Shown piece by piece: positions 26,101-39,514 of a stretch of 64,000 nucleotides of DNA. The notes under the pieces were generated by a model that was not told the DNA's origin, made no database searches, and was given only the letters and a program-made list of their open reading frames with translations. The position numbers and the translations under genes were made by a program. The DNA is from Fasciolopsis buskii (Eukaryota; Platyhelminthes; Trematoda; Plagiorchiida; Fasciolidae): contig LUCM01000301.1 in NCBI GenBank assembly GCA_008360955.1, positions 143,491-207,490 on the forward strand, read 5' to 3'. Position 1 is the first letter of the stretch; each line of letters opens with the position of its first letter.

Positions 26101-28699
26101 CTTTCTTTCTTGATGAAAAGTCGGTCCACTTTGCTGTACATCCATCGTCCGGGGTGAATTTGGTATCTTAATTAGACCAACATTTTCAACTTACCTTCAG
26201 AAATTTTTGTCGTGAAGTAAATCGTTCAACCAAATGTACCGGTTACTAGATGAACACAAACTAATCTTTGGAAAAACGCACTTTATGGTGGCAATTAGTC
26301 ACCAACTGGGAATACGGGATTTGCTATCGATTTTCGTCTTGTTCTATTACGTATGAAAATCCGTCGACCTTAGTCACTTTCCTGCACTAAGTTTCGTAAC
26401 CATGTGATTATACAGTTTAATAACCAAAGTTCAGCAAACGTATTTCAATCGGTGCATAGATTTTGCGCAACCTTTCACTGATAAGCACAGCTTTTAATTA
26501 GTAATCCGTTCATTGGCGAAATAGAATGACAAGCTAGGCGTTGAGAGCTTCACAAGACTCAGTTGGAAAAATACAAATGGTAGTGAAACGGGACTGTCCG
26601 ACCGCTAGCACGAACAGTCTGTGACTCATGACCATCAGAGAGACTGCCTGCCCAGGCGGGTCCGTAAACTAATGAAATTAACAGCTGTTTGACTGCGAAC
26701 GTGGTGTTTATTTGGCCGCTTTGTCTGCAAAACTAATCTCGGCCCTAAGCAAAATTCCTTTCTTCTGAAAAGAGCTTCATCGGCATTCTAAAAATTAGGT
26801 TTTACGCCAGAAGGTTGGGAACCTTCTCGTGTTTCGTTGATCAGAATCAATGTATACACTGATATGATTAACGATTCGCCTCCTCACTTGTGAAGCACTG
26901 AACCAAGAATAAGATGTGAAGTTTATCTTAGCATCTTTTAACCCCGAAACAGGATTCCTCTCATTAGTTTGAATTCTGATGACATATGAATTTTCATTTA
27001 CCTTTCATGTACGCTGGTAATTACTCAAACGAGGAGGTCTTCATGAACGGATCACAAGTGAAATTGGCGCTCCTACTAAGGAACCCATTTGGGATGTACC
27101 CCAAAATACTGAGTATTTTCCAGAAGAATAGTAAAGCATCACACCGGAACAACAGGCGCACTTCAACCGGCTCTGGGTAACATAATATGTATCATGTTGA
27201 AACCTAGTTTCCTCCCCTTTTCAATGAATCCCCCTTCAAACACCACATTCATAGAAAAAAAAACTATTTTGTCGCGCCTGTGACGATTTCTCATCAACTG
27301 AACAATAATGTTTGCAGATTAGATTATTGTAACATGACTTATTATTGCTTATGAAAAGAAAAAAATTCGGAGCCTACGGACACTGTCACATAGCGACGAT
27401 CAGCAGGTCGTCGTTGCCGATCTTAAGCATCACAAGTGCCAGTTTTTGCATGCGGGCGTCGATTACCCCCCTTTTCTGCATCTACCAACTAACTTTGACA
27501 TTACTCCCGGAATATTGTACAGTTCCTTAGAGCAGAAGAAGTAATCAAAAAGGTTCAACCGGAGAAACTTTTCATCATAAATACTTCGCAAATAATTCAT
27601 CACAAGGCATCAACATCCATCTCGCCTTGAAATATCACACAGGTGTTTTGTTCTTATTAGGAATCACCGGCAGTGCACATGCATCGCCCCCGAAATTGGA
27701 AGCGGATGGCTGGTGAAATATTGAGAATCGAGTACGATAGTCCTTAGACCAACTTGACTGGCTTTCTGCAGTTTGTGGAGCATCATACTATGACATGGTA
27801 ACTACGAGTTTTAGATGCTGAGTTCCGTGTTGTGGCTTGGCGACGAATGATTCGGAGATCGCATAAAGTCGTCTACCACTGGAAACCCTCTCATAAATTG
27901 GTATACTGATGGACATAGATGTACCATAGCAATTCTAGCACTCACGAACAAGTGATATCAAACAAGTTTTCATTTACCGCTTTTTGACCAGGATTGCTTG
28001 ATGTCATACGTGTTGATCACTTTTACTAGTCATCAAAGACTTACTGGTGGAGGAATAGTGCGATCCAGTGTTCCACAAACCCCTATGCATTTGCATCATT
28101 TTGAAATAAAAGCGGCCTTCATTGTAACCTATCACCAACGGGTATTGTCTGTTTCCTGTTAATTCACACCACCTTAACCCAGGAGGAGACCTTTATTCAC
28201 CTCGGACTTTTCCATATACTTCCCAGGAATATATTGATGATTCACAAATGAGGCAAAAAATACTTCGGAGCACTTGCCGTTGTCGTTGGGCTTCACGTCT
28301 TCTGGGCTACTTCAAATCTACCACTCGGATGCAGCTTACCTCATGTGTACTCGACAGCAGCCACTTTGGGCTTTGCAAGACTGAGATAAGGATCGACTAA
28401 AGCGTCCATCGCGTGACATATTAATTCACGAGACGATGTAGACATGCCTCAGCATTTCCAAATCTAAAGCTGGAACGGTCATGTTTTGACAACCTTTCTG
28501 TCAAAACATTGCACTTTCATAATCGATGATGACTGTATACGGCTGGATGTGCGAGTGACATTCGCGAGAAAACTAATTACTAATACAGCGGGTTACTGGT
28601 CTCACTTTGATTCAGGCCGCATAAAGCTACAAATTGCTCAAACACAAATTTTCCCCTCTTCCTTTAAAGCATTCTCGATTTCAAGTGAGCAAAATATTA
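23131..28699. other. No recognisable gene
   Basis: About 5.5 kb without a recognisable domain, RNA gene or clear element. Open frames reach only about 105 codons. A pyrimidine/GC-richer patch lies at 25,300-25,430 and a GAGTGGATACACAGTT-type block at about 25,590. Either could be a fragment of an unrecognised repeat. Confidence 0.45.
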
Positions 28700-31600
28700 C
28701 GGTGTCTTGATCTGGAACTAGGCATTTTGCCTGAATAACAGGAAAACGATGACCAGAATAGTTACGATAGCCAAATTTATGACCATGTGGAAGCCCGTTG
28801 AATAATCCGAGTTCCTCAATGCACAAACCAGTTACGACCACGTTACTTTTCATCTCAGAAGCACCATGTTTTTTTCCAAACATTTGAATGGGTTGCACTA
28901 ATTTGAATATGACAATAAAATACCATAAAAATGGTTCCGGTAAATATTTCATGTTCAGTTTCTGCAATGCAAACATGATAAAGGTCTGACACTTGTGATA
29001 TGTTTGGCCGAATATCGACGGATGACCCGATTATGCTATTGTTCGTATGATCTGGTCTCTTTAGTGATCTCAGTGATCTGCCTTTGGACAGACAGTATGC
29101 TGAACATCAGTTTAAGCACAGGAAATGCTACTAAGAGCACTACACTGGCCTTCGAGTTCGGAGAAAAAATCTTGTTGGTTTTGACGAAACCCTTTAACAC
29201 TCTGGTTACATAACTACATTTTCAGCATGAACATATAAAATCGATTTTCCGTTGGACAAAAAATTGCTTGGTATGACAAAATGTTGCCAAGAATATTGTG
29301 GTAGGTGAAAACCAAACGCGCAAGATGGCATGGATTACCTCTTTTGCCATTCGCCCACACCATCCGTAGGAGCCAGCATGAAAATCTGCACACTGTTGAA
29401 GAACTTAAATTTAAAATAACATTTTATGAATGTCGATCATGTACGTTCTATATTCTCTATGATACTAGTTGTCACTTAGCGTGGGTGTATCACGAAATGG
29501 CCTTCGGAATGTTGTCATTCGATCTCCATCAAGTTTAGAAACGGTCAACTGGATGAAAACTTTGGAACTACATCCGGAAACGACTTTTCATTACAGTATT
29601 CTGACTAACCCAACTACATTTCAGTATCCTGCGTGACGTGCCGTCTGAAAACACAAAACAGACATGCAGACATATTTCACAAGTCTAGGGTTACTGGTGG
29701 AAGTAGTAATGGGTCGACGTCGTGATCTCTATGAACAACCGTTCTCGGCGTAGCTTTCAGTTCTATGCGAGTTCAAAAATACGGATCCGTTCGTTTTTTT
29801 CCAATGGTTTGACATCGTCTGATGTTCTGGAATAACACAAGACACATATCAACCAAGCACAAAGGAATCGCTCCAAATTTATCCCAGATTTGACCTGGAT
29901 CAAGTGATCTCGCCCGCAATTGAAGATCTTAACGAAACCAAATTGTCCGCTTCTCTACAACTGACTTGCACTGTTCATCGGAAATTTGAATTTCTATCCT
30001 GAAGAAAAACAGGCTTACGGTGTTGTATTCAGCCCCGGGAAATGGCCATGTTTGGTGGCACTTTAAATCAAGCAACAACTTTTGTCCACCGCGTTCGCTG
30101 TTAAGTGCTTATTGCTAAGCCGTTGTCGAAATTGTAAGAAAGGGAGAACTATGAAGGAGCGTTCCAAGAAAATATATTTCCAATGGCTTTAGAAATATGA
30201 AATGCTTTTGGCATGTCAAACCCGGAAAATGTACTAACTGGCACTGGCAATGTGTTTTTTCTTGCTCTCGTGATTTCTACATTGGTATCGTTAGCCTAAT
30301 AATAATAGGTTATTGCAAGCACTTTTCTATGTAAAATTGCACAAATGTTGATGTCCAAATGTATATATATATATATGTCTATATGTACAAATGAATAACT
30401 TTATGTACCTCTAAATGTATATTAGGATTGACAGTGGTGTATACATATTTATTTCTCTGTTAATGTATATACGCGTATGTATATCGGTACTGCTACATAT
30501 ACATGTTAATGAAATCTATTAAATTATATAAACACATGTGCAGTCAACTCATCTTACCCCACCTCATGTGCACACGCAGTACCGTCATGGTTGACCGCTT
30601 TATGTATCAAACATGTTTCTTAAAATCACCAACTCATTGGTTTGTGTATCCACCCTTGTTTGCCTGGTCACAGGTCTGAACATGCACACGTAAACTTGGG
30701 TGTACATGTGTACGTAAATTTTCACTGATACATCGACGAATGCATTTAATAACTAGCATGCAGACATACATAACTACCCGCACGTATGTCCAGGTATATA
30801 ACCATAAGGGACATATGTATGCATATGTAGACATGCAGTCATATAAATAGCCGTATATAACCACATGTATGTGCGCCGTTGTAACTTTGTTGGACGTTTG
30901 ACGCTGACAATGCGCAACGTTCTGCACACGATTACATTGTTAGACGGATGCCCGTGTATTGTTGAATTAATAGTTATTCACAGATGAACGTACATGTTTG
31001 TATCCCGTGAGTACGGGAAAGGTGATTGGACAGTGCTGAAATGCTGAAATAAGTATGTACTCATCTAATCGGCACTCCCTCCCTGGTAGCACTTAAGCTG
31101 ACATACGCACCCCTTTTGAACCTTTTTGGGCATAGCTACGACTAAATGACACTGACTAGCCGAACCAAAGAAGCTGAAATTGCAAAAGGCTGACAACAGT
31201 CTATACCGCGAACGTACAGCAGTCCTAATTGCCTCGGCAACTGACCATTGCTTTTTTATGGTTGCACGAATTAGCAAATTGAGAAAGTGTTAAGTTCCAC
31301 TTCTCGCCTTTCGTACGGCCTACGTCATTAAGCTTCACCCGTCATGGCGCTCGTGAAAGAAGACTCACGCACCAACAACCTAAAGCAAATGAAATAGCGG
31401 GGAGAGTAAATCAGACTAATAGTAATCTGTGCTGAATTTCAGATAGCGGTGGTCCTAAATGAGGCCGTTTTCACGTCCACGTTTTTGCCCGTTGTCCCGC
31501 TGGTTGGATCCTTAAGCGCGCCATCCATTGTAGGTCACCGCGGGTCTTGCCTAGGTTTTCATTCTTCCCAGGTCTTTCGGTGGCAGCTGCAATCGCAAAG

Positions 31601-32108
31601 TGAATAAGAATTTATTGCCAAGTCAATGGAGTTAGCAGTTGCAGTAAATGATACCGTAGGAAAAATGCATATCTTACCATCACTTCTCGATTTACTACTC
31701 GCAGCTTACCTCGGCCGCGTATTAAATCTTTCACACGGCTAGTGTCACTGCGACCGACCATCAGCCTAACGTTACGGCAAACACCAATGATATTCCAATC
31801 GGTTAAACTTATCACGAGCGTATCTAGAAATTTCCCTTGCGCTACCGAGAAATGCCATTAAACTCATGACGTGCGCCTCCTGGTCAGATGTCAGCTTACG
31901 GTTGAGCAAATTGGAATGAACGGTTGTGTTGGAGACAACACCCGATCACTTTGCACTGCTTACTAAAAGCACGGAACTTGACAAATACCGGACAGCGGAT
32001 ATGTGGAAACCTGCAATGAGGAATTGCTTATTACAATTAGTTCCTTACCTACGTCCAGGTCGATATCTATACTGATTATGAAAGCAGCATTATTTGACGC
32101 GAGACAAG
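28700..32108. other. Good-quality copy of a block repeated noisily at 32.1-36.8 kb
   Basis: Apparently ordinary noncoding DNA, with a TATG/TACA-rich stretch at 30.36-30.87 kb. It matters because it reappears, same orientation and order, at 32,134-36,816. Matching anchors (first copy to second): 29,356 to 33,029; 29,622 to 33,408; 30,876 to 35,304; 31,196 to 35,776; 31,888 to 36,598; 32,057 to 36,782. No gene is recognised in it. The left limit of about 28,700 is an estimate from weaker matches. Confidence 0.8.
30360..30880. repeat. TATATA / TACATATG-rich simple-sequence region
   Basis: Begins with a pure (TA)n run at 30,362-30,376 and continues as imperfect alternating pyrimidine-purine sequence rich in ATGTATAT, TACATGTG and similar units. 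The equivalent part of the noisy copy (about 34.5-35.3 kb) is the least alignable. Confidence 0.7.
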
Positions 32109-32133
32109 NNNNNNNNNNNNNNNNNNNNNNNNN
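32109..32133. other. Assembly gap (25 N)
   Basis: A run of exactly 25 N separates the two copies of the repeated block. It directly follows TTTGACGCGAGACAAG, a string that appears almost unchanged at 37,867-37,883 beyond the noisy insert. Confidence 1.
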
Positions 32134-35100
32134 CATGCACACAAAACAACCATGTGTATACGACCAACGCGTATTACTATTTATTCATCTTAAACAGCGG
32201 AAGAGCCCACCCCCTACCTGTAGTTCTTCTTCCTAAACCAAAACCAGAAACAATTTGCACCCGATGAAAAATGGGTTAGCTAGCTAAATTTGAATAGTGA
32301 CACATAAACCAAATACATAAAAAAATTTTTGGAATTTACACGGACTAAAGCATACTCTTATCATATTCAAATGTATATCATCGCAAATAAGACGAACACC
32401 CATAGATAAGAAGTAACTAAGACACCTTCTCTGTTGAGTAATACTGTAAATTGAACCGAAAAATATCCGAACGGATAGGACCCGCATTTGATTGCTCAGC
32501 ATTAGTTCCGAATATTAGAGATTCTCGCGATCTCTTTAAAAAACAGCCCAACAACAAAACATAATTCAGTTGATCTAACAGATGAAAATCTGGAAACCCT
32601 TTGGGAACAGACAAGCCATTGCTGGAACGCATCAAAGCTTTAAAAGCACAGGAACGAATGCTACTCAAAAGCAGCAACTACAATGGCATTTCGCAAGATT
32701 CAGAGCAACACAACACGAAAAAAACCAAATTCTTTCTGGCTCTCTAAAACCACCATGTTTGAACGCACACCACCCATAAATCTATTACACGCAAGCCTAC
32801 TGAGTATGCACACATCAACTACAATTAATCACATCAGCAACTGAAAACATTAAACAATCCGCACATTTTCCAGCCACCCTCTTGACACCCAAAAAATGTG
32901 CTTGGTATGGCAAAATGTGCCAAAAAGAATATTAAGCTCGGTTAGGTGAAAACCCCCAGCAACAGACCCGACGAACAAGAATGGCACAATGCCGAAGAAA
33001 CAACATTACCTCTTTTCTGCCAATTCGCCCACACCATCCGTAGGAGCCAAGCATGAAAAATCTGCACACTGTTTGAAAAAACTTATAAATTTTAACAAAT
33101 CAAAATCATTATATCCTATTGAATAAGTACTCGACCATGTTCACAGTATCATATATTCTCTATGATCAACTTGCACGTGTGTCCACTTAGCGTTGGAACC
33201 TAGTTATTTCACGAACAAAATGGCCTGGTATGGAAAATTTATCGCTCATATCGCACTCAATACCATCAAGTTTAGAAATATGCGGTCGTGCCAAAAAACT
33301 GGATGGAAACAGACTAATTTAATCGGAGCACGAAACTCTCACATCCAGGGAAACTGGAAGCCTATTTTTTGTAATACCAAGAACATATAATTGAACCGCT
33401 TTACACCCAGTATCCTGCGTGACGTGCCGTACTGAAAACCACAAAACACAGACATTGCAGAACCAGTATTATCACCACACAAAAGGTCTAGGCGTTATGA
33501 ACTTGTTGGAAACCAAAAAGAACCCCAAAAGTAGGTTCAATGGCGTCGATAAGCCGCTTCGAGTTGATCGCTATGAAACAACACCGTTCTCCGGACACGA
33601 TTAAGCTTTTTTCATAGTTCTACTGCCGAAGTTCAAACAAACTAGACAGAACATCACCGTTCGCTTTTTTCATATTATTTTCCAAATGGGAAATTACTTG
33701 AAAACATCAGTCTGAATGTTTAACTAGGAAATAACACAAATAGACGAACAGCAATAATTCAAAGCCGAAAGCCAACAAAGGAATTTTCGCTACAGAAACA
33801 ATATAATATTCAAAGACTTTGGACCTGGAATCAGTAGATCATCGCACCAGCACACTTGGAAGATCATTTAAACGAAACCAAATTTGATACCAGACCATTC
33901 CATCTACCAAAACTGACTAATCGCCACTATGATCTTCATTCGGACATCATATAGAAAACTTTCTTAATTCCTGCCCAGAAGAAAACAGGCCGAAACCTAT
34001 ACCGGTGTTGTATCAACAGCCCCAGACGGAAAATGGCCCATGTCTTGTCAAAGCGGCACCCTTTTAAAATCAAAGGCGAAAACCAAAGCACATTTCTGAT
34101 CCCACCGCGCTCCGCTGCTTTAAAAGTGCTCTTATTCGAATCAAGCGTTGCTGCAGAAATTGTAAGAAAGGCCGGAAAGAAACTATGAATGAAGGCGAGC
34201 CTATAATCCAAGAAAAAAATAATATATATTCCAATGACTTTAAGAAATAATATCATGAAGACCCATGCTGTCTTTCAAGCATAGTTCAAGACCCATAGAG
34301 AACAAAATTGTAACATAACTGGCCACTAAAGGCTCAAAATGATGTTATTTTCACATTCGCTCTCTGTTGATTTAATTCATACCATGGTTAAGGCATAATT
34401 ATAAACCGTTAGCCTTAATACCATAAAAATAGCGCTATATATAGCAAACCAAGCAAGCACTCTTTCTGTGTTTCAAATCAAAAAATGCCACATGAACTAA
34501 GAAATTTGAAACTAGTTACAAAATGATATATAGAAAAATCCACCTATCAATGAATCATATAATGTAAACAAATTGATGAAAATACCAAAACATTCTACTG
34601 TACCTCATAAATGTATCCACTATAAGGGAAATAGACAGTGGTCGAATAATAACATAATTTATTTCTACCTAAGTTAAAATAAGTATTATTAAAACGCGTA
34701 CTAAGAAATATACTAGTCAAGGTCCACGTGCTACTAATCCACTACACTGTTAAAAAAATAAAAATCCTAATTAATATAATAAGTAAACATAAATGTGACG
34801 ACCGTACACCAAACTCATCTTAACCCCACCTTCATAGTGCAACACGCAAAAACCCCAAGTTACCGTTCAATAGGTTTGAACCGCTTCTAATGTAACACTC
34901 AAAACATGGTTTCTTAAATACACACCATTCCAACTATGGATTTGTAATGGTAAATCCACCCCCTCTGTTTTGCCTTCGTCACAAGAGTCTCTAACCACAT
35001 ATGCCCAAATATCGTAAAACCCAATTTGGATGCTAACATAGTAGCTACGATAACATTTCTACACTTAGCACCAATAACAACTACGAACACGAAATGCATT

Positions 35101-36816
35101 ATAAATTAAAAACTATAAGCATAGACACGAGACCAGTAACACTAAACTTACACCCGGCACGTATTTGTACCAATCAGGTAGCTCCATAAATTAACCATTA
35201 GGGTACATAAATGTATAGGATAATGTAAGACAAAATTGGCAGTCACGAAAAATATCTAAAAAATAGCCGAATACTCAATTATAGACCACATTGGTATGTG
35301 GCCGCCGTTGTAACTTTGTTGGGGCAAGATCTATAACCGCTGACACAATAGCGAGCAAAACAGTTCCTGCACCACGAGTAAACAATTGTTTAACAGCACG
35401 CGGCATGCACGCGCCTGTGATTTGTTGAGATTAATAGTTATTCACCAGCTAAGACACAAGATCAGAAGACGTAATATGTTTTGACAAATATTCCCCAAGA
35501 TAGAATACGGGAACAGGTGATGGACAGCTGCTAGAAACGACCTATTGCTGAAAAGTAAACAGTTACTGTCACCATACATTCGCCATCTAAATCGGGCGCA
35601 CAATCCTCTCGCACCACACAACCCAAACCTGGTTAAGCACCTTTAAGCTTGACAATAAATGCACCCCTTGTGAACCTGTTTTGCGGGCATAAGCTAAAAA
35701 CTTGAACTAAATGGACACATACGACTAGTCCGACCAACAACCCAAAGCACGATGAACATTTTGCAAAGGATGGACAAACAGTCTATACCGCGAACGTTAC
35801 CAGCAGTCCTTAAAAAATTGCCTCGGCAACTGACATGCTTTTATTTATGGTTGCACGAATTAGCCAAACAATTGAGAAAGTGTTTAAGTTCCACTTTCTC
35901 GCCTTTTACGTTATCGGCCTACGTCCCTAATTGAAGCTTCACCCGTTATGAGCTGCTCGGACCAACATGACAAGGAGGACTCACGCAACCAAACAACCTT
36001 AAAGCAAATTTCGAAATAGCGGGGGAGATTAAATCAGACTAATTATAACTCTGTTGCTGGAATTTCAGATAAGCGGTGGTTCCTAAATGAGGCCGTTTCA
36101 GCGTCACGATTTTTACCACGTTGGTCCGGCTGGTTTGGATCCTTCAAAGCGCCGCCATTCTTCCATTGTAAGGTCAACGCGGGTCTTCGCCATTAGGTTT
36201 GTCATTCTTTCAAAGGGTCTTTTCGGGTGGCAGCTGCAATCGCCAAATGGTGAATAAGACATTTATTTGCCAAGTCCAAACCTTGGGAATGTTAAGGCAG
36301 TTGCCAGGCTAAATGATTTACCGTAGGAAAATGCAGTATCTTGACACCATCACTTCTTGATTTTACTACTCGCAGACCTTAACCTCGGCGAGCGTTATTT
36401 AAAATTCTTTTTCACCACGTGTTAAGTGTCACTGCGACCGCCCATCAAAGCTCAACGTTACGGCAAAAACCACCACATGAATTATTCCAATCGGTTTGAA
36501 CTTATCACCGACGGAGGCCGTATCTAGGAAGCTTATCCCTTTGCGCATACCGAGGAAAATGGCCATTTAAATCATCGACGTGCGCGCCTCCTGTCAAGAT
36601 GTCAGCTTACGTTTTGAGCAAATTGAATTAACGGTTTGTGTTTGGAGGGACAACACCCGATCACTTTTCGCACTTGTTAACTAAAAGCACGGCAACTTGA
36701 CAAATACCGGACAGCGGATCATTGTGGAAACCCTGCAATGAGGAAATTTTATCCTACAAATTAAGTTCCTTACCTACGATCCAGGTCGACTATCGTATTA
36801 CTGATTTATGAAAAGC
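32134..36816. other. Probable misassembly: noisy copy of 28.7-32.1 kb
   Basis: Collinear with 28.7-32.1 kb but stretched by about 1.4-fold by very many small insertions, often extra A or C, plus scattered substitutions. An example is CGAACGTTACCAGCAGTCC against CGAACGTACAGCAGTCC. Errors are spread evenly and do not look like evolutionary drift, which would not lengthen every segment alike. Both coding-like and AT-rich parts are affected. I infer an uncorrected single long read used to close a gap. Open frames here (for example 32,417-32,677 and 33,936-34,256, minus) are not trustworthy and are left out. Confidence 0.85.
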
Positions 36817-37865
36817 AGCCCGCCCACCACCCCCCCAAATCCCCCCCCCCATACCCCCCATCCCCCAACCCAATCATTCTTTCCCCCCCCCCATATCCCA
36901 CCACCGCCCACCATTCCTCATCCCCCACCCCCCCACCACCCCCCATATCACCAAAACCCAATTTCACAGTCCATCCATCCCCCCATATCCCATCACCCAC
37001 CCCCCCCCCCCATTCCCCATGGCCCCACCATCACCCCCCCACCCCATTTCCATCCACACCCCCCCAATACCCCCCCCCTTCAATTCCCCATTTTTTTCCA
37101 CCCCCATTATCCCCCCCAACCCCCCAATCCATTCAACCCATGCCCCCCCCATTTTTCTTTAACACCCACATCAATATCCCCCCCCCCCCCCCAAACCCCC
37201 ATTTTTACCCACAATCCCACCCCCCCAATTTCCCCATTCAACCCCATTTCACATTTCCCCCATCCCCCATCAACCCCACCACCCATTTCCCCCCCCCCCC
37301 CAGTCCCCAACCCCCGGGCCCCACGCCCACCCCCGCCCCCCACCATCCCCACACCCCCCCACCACCCCATTTTCAACATTTTCCCAACCCCCCCCCAACA
37401 TTTCAATTTTTACATTTTTCCCCCATCACCCACCCCATTTTCCCGCCCCCACATTACACCATACCCCCCCCCCATTACACCACACCCAATCCCAACATCC
37501 CCATTCCACCCCCCCCCCCACAAACCCCCCCTTTCCCCCCCCCAACATTTTATCCATTCACCACCCCCCACCCATTTATTCCCATTTTACCCCACACCCC
37601 GCCCACCCTATCCCAACCAATCCCCCTTCACCCCACCCACAACAATTCCCAAACCCCCCCATCCCATTTCCCCAACCTTACCACCAATTACCATCTCCTC
37701 CACATTACCCACAAGCCCCAATCCCACATCCACCAAATCCCCTCACACCCACCCCATTCCCATATTTCCCCCCACCACCCCCCCCCCCCCCCACCCCCCC
37801 CCCCCCACCCCACACCCCACCCACCACCACCCCCCCCCCCACCCCCCATGCCCACCCCTCCCCCA
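36817..37865. other. C-rich, nearly G-free low-complexity block, probable read artefact
   Basis: About 1,050 bases made mostly of C runs broken by short A/T words such as CATT, CCAT and TTTT, with almost no G. It interrupts the noisy copy exactly between GAAAAGCAGC and TTTTTGACGCGA, which are nearly adjacent (GAAAGCAGCATTATTTGACGCG) in the clean copy at 32,080-32,102. A 354-codon Pro/His/Ser-rich frame on the plus strand and Gly/Trp-rich frames on the minus strand follow from the composition and are not genes. Base-caller noise in the same poor read is the simplest source. Confidence 0.85.
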
Positions 37866-38141
37866 TTTTTGACGCGAACAAGTTGGGAGGAGGTTTTTCT
37901 GAGGGTACCCAATTCTCCCAGCTGACAATGTAATATGTATGTTAAAAAAAATTGTTTTAACAGTCAAGGCGTTCGGGAAACAAACTCGAAAAAACTGCAT
38001 TAAAATTCTAAAACATTATAAGAAACACCACCTAATGCAGGAAAAATCTCAAAGGTCAGCGACAACCCAGGCAGCCGTGTTCGTATGACCAGTGCAACTG
38101 CCATAGCCTCGATAACTATATAGTATTATATTATATATGCC

Positions 38142-38160
38142 ATATACAGAAGCAGCAAAG
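38142..38160 (+). repeat. Short direct repeat, left copy
   Basis: ATATACAGAAGCAGCAAAG. It recurs with few changes at 38,480-38,497, about 320 bases to the right. It could be a target-site duplication or a chance tandem remnant. Confidence 0.5.
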
Positions 38161-38479
38161 TTTAGGCATCTGGATTTGCGCGTGAACAAAATTTGCCCCG
38201 GGAGCACCACGACCGGTTTTCGCGGTTATTGTCAGCTCGTCAGTATGAGATATGTCCGGTGTTCCTCTTGTCCAAACTCCACATATTGTAACCAATCCCG
38301 AATGTCTGATGTCTTAACAAGAAATCGGAATTCTGTGCATCAGGAGTGTAGCATGGACGCTGTTGGTGTCGAAAAGAGTCCACAGAACAAGCACAACTGT
38401 GATTCGTTGATAACTGCTTGTCAGTTGAGCTGAGCCAACCTTAGGAACGAGGGCAGAATGCCTCACAATATACATATGT

Positions 38480-38497
38480 ATATATAGAAGCAGCAAG
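38480..38497 (+). repeat. Short direct repeat, right copy
   Basis: ATATATAGAAGCAGCAAG, the partner of the repeat at 38,142. Both copies sit in small TATA-rich tracts, which raises the odds of chance similarity in the first half but not in AGAAGCAGCAA. Confidence 0.5.
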
Positions 38498-39514
38498 TAG
38501 TATCATCACGGGATTACCTGAAATTCCCCTATGTCAACTTGCTTTTTCTGCGAAAATAAAATGCGTCAATTTGCCATCAGCTAGTCCGAACACTTTCAAG
38601 TATCCCGTATCATGTAGATTTGTTGTTAACTTTTTCGGGTTGATTGAATTTTTTGTCCCAAACGATCCTGTTCTTGTCTCAGGAAAAGGGCTTCCGATCG
38701 ATATGCACTGAAAGGAGCCGTTTCCTAGCCGCTGCGAGCACAAGTGTCAAACAGTTCCTGGATCTGGGTAACGTCTGAGCTAACTTTTTTATTCGGTTAG
38801 TTGCACTTGTTTAGGACGAGCCACTCCACTACATGTGCGCAGACAGACCGATGAGCTCAATCAGGTCATTTGGTTCTGTCTCATCCTCCTGGCGGGATGG
38901 TTGCTTCTGAGGGAATATCTAACTGATGGCATGTGACTAACAAATGAATCACTCAAAGGTAACGCTTAACATCTGAGTGGTTTCGATTGCTGTGTAATCA
39001 AAGAAGACCAATAAGTACACGTTTGGGGACAGCATTCTGGCGCATAGCTACTTCGAATTTCCGGCACACAGATCAAAGGATCGTTGCGAAAGACATTTTT
39101 TTCAAAAGCAACCAAAACAGCTTCTGAAAAGTGGAAAAGAATCTTGCTTTTTTTTCAAATGAGATGACGCAGGTGAGTTAATGTTAGTACATTGGAAACA
39201 AGAAACGCGTTAAATGATTTGCAATGCGCGCGGCCAGACGTGTTCGTCTGGCTAAGTGATTCACCCTCAAAGCCGAGATCAATTCAGATCAGTCCTGCAG
39301 TTCTAAGGGTACTCTGGATTTCTATTTCACATATCCGAGCAAATTACATCGCTTTTCATATGAAGCTTTTCTAATGCTTATCTGCCCGATGAGAAACGTT
39401 CTTCAAACAGTTATTTCTCATTTAGCTAGCGAATTTTATTTGACTAAATTGCCCTGCTTTTGCGATTACTGCGGCGGTGTTCAGATGACCAACATCGTAT
39501 TTATTCAACCTGAA

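Larger units (their letters stand above)
37866..39514. other. Normal-quality sequence resumes; no recognised gene
   Basis: Begins with TTTTTGACGCGAACAAG, the continuation of the string cut off by the N gap at 32,108. A near-direct repeat (ATATA-AGAAGCAGCAA) occurs at 38,142 and 38,480, either side of a 320-base segment with a 99-codon plus-strand frame that I do not recognise. A run of T followed by ATGACGCAG/GTGAGT near 39,170 looks like a splice donor, without a coding context. Confidence 0.5.

Noticed and set aside
28700..36816. A real, recent tandem duplication
   Set aside because: The second copy is evenly stretched by small insertions and ends in the C-rich block. The flank then resumes at the interrupted position. 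Read noise explains all three better.
36808..37872. 354-codon Pro/His/Ser/Thr-rich open frame
   Set aside because: It follows entirely from the C-rich, G-free composition (no G means few stops on this strand), and the block itself looks like a sequencing artefact.
39160..39180. A 9-base micro-exon (ATGACGCAG before GTGAGT)
   Set aside because: The acceptor would have to be AATGAG after a T run, and no neighbouring exons were found. Flatworms do have micro-exon genes, but the evidence here is one good donor only.
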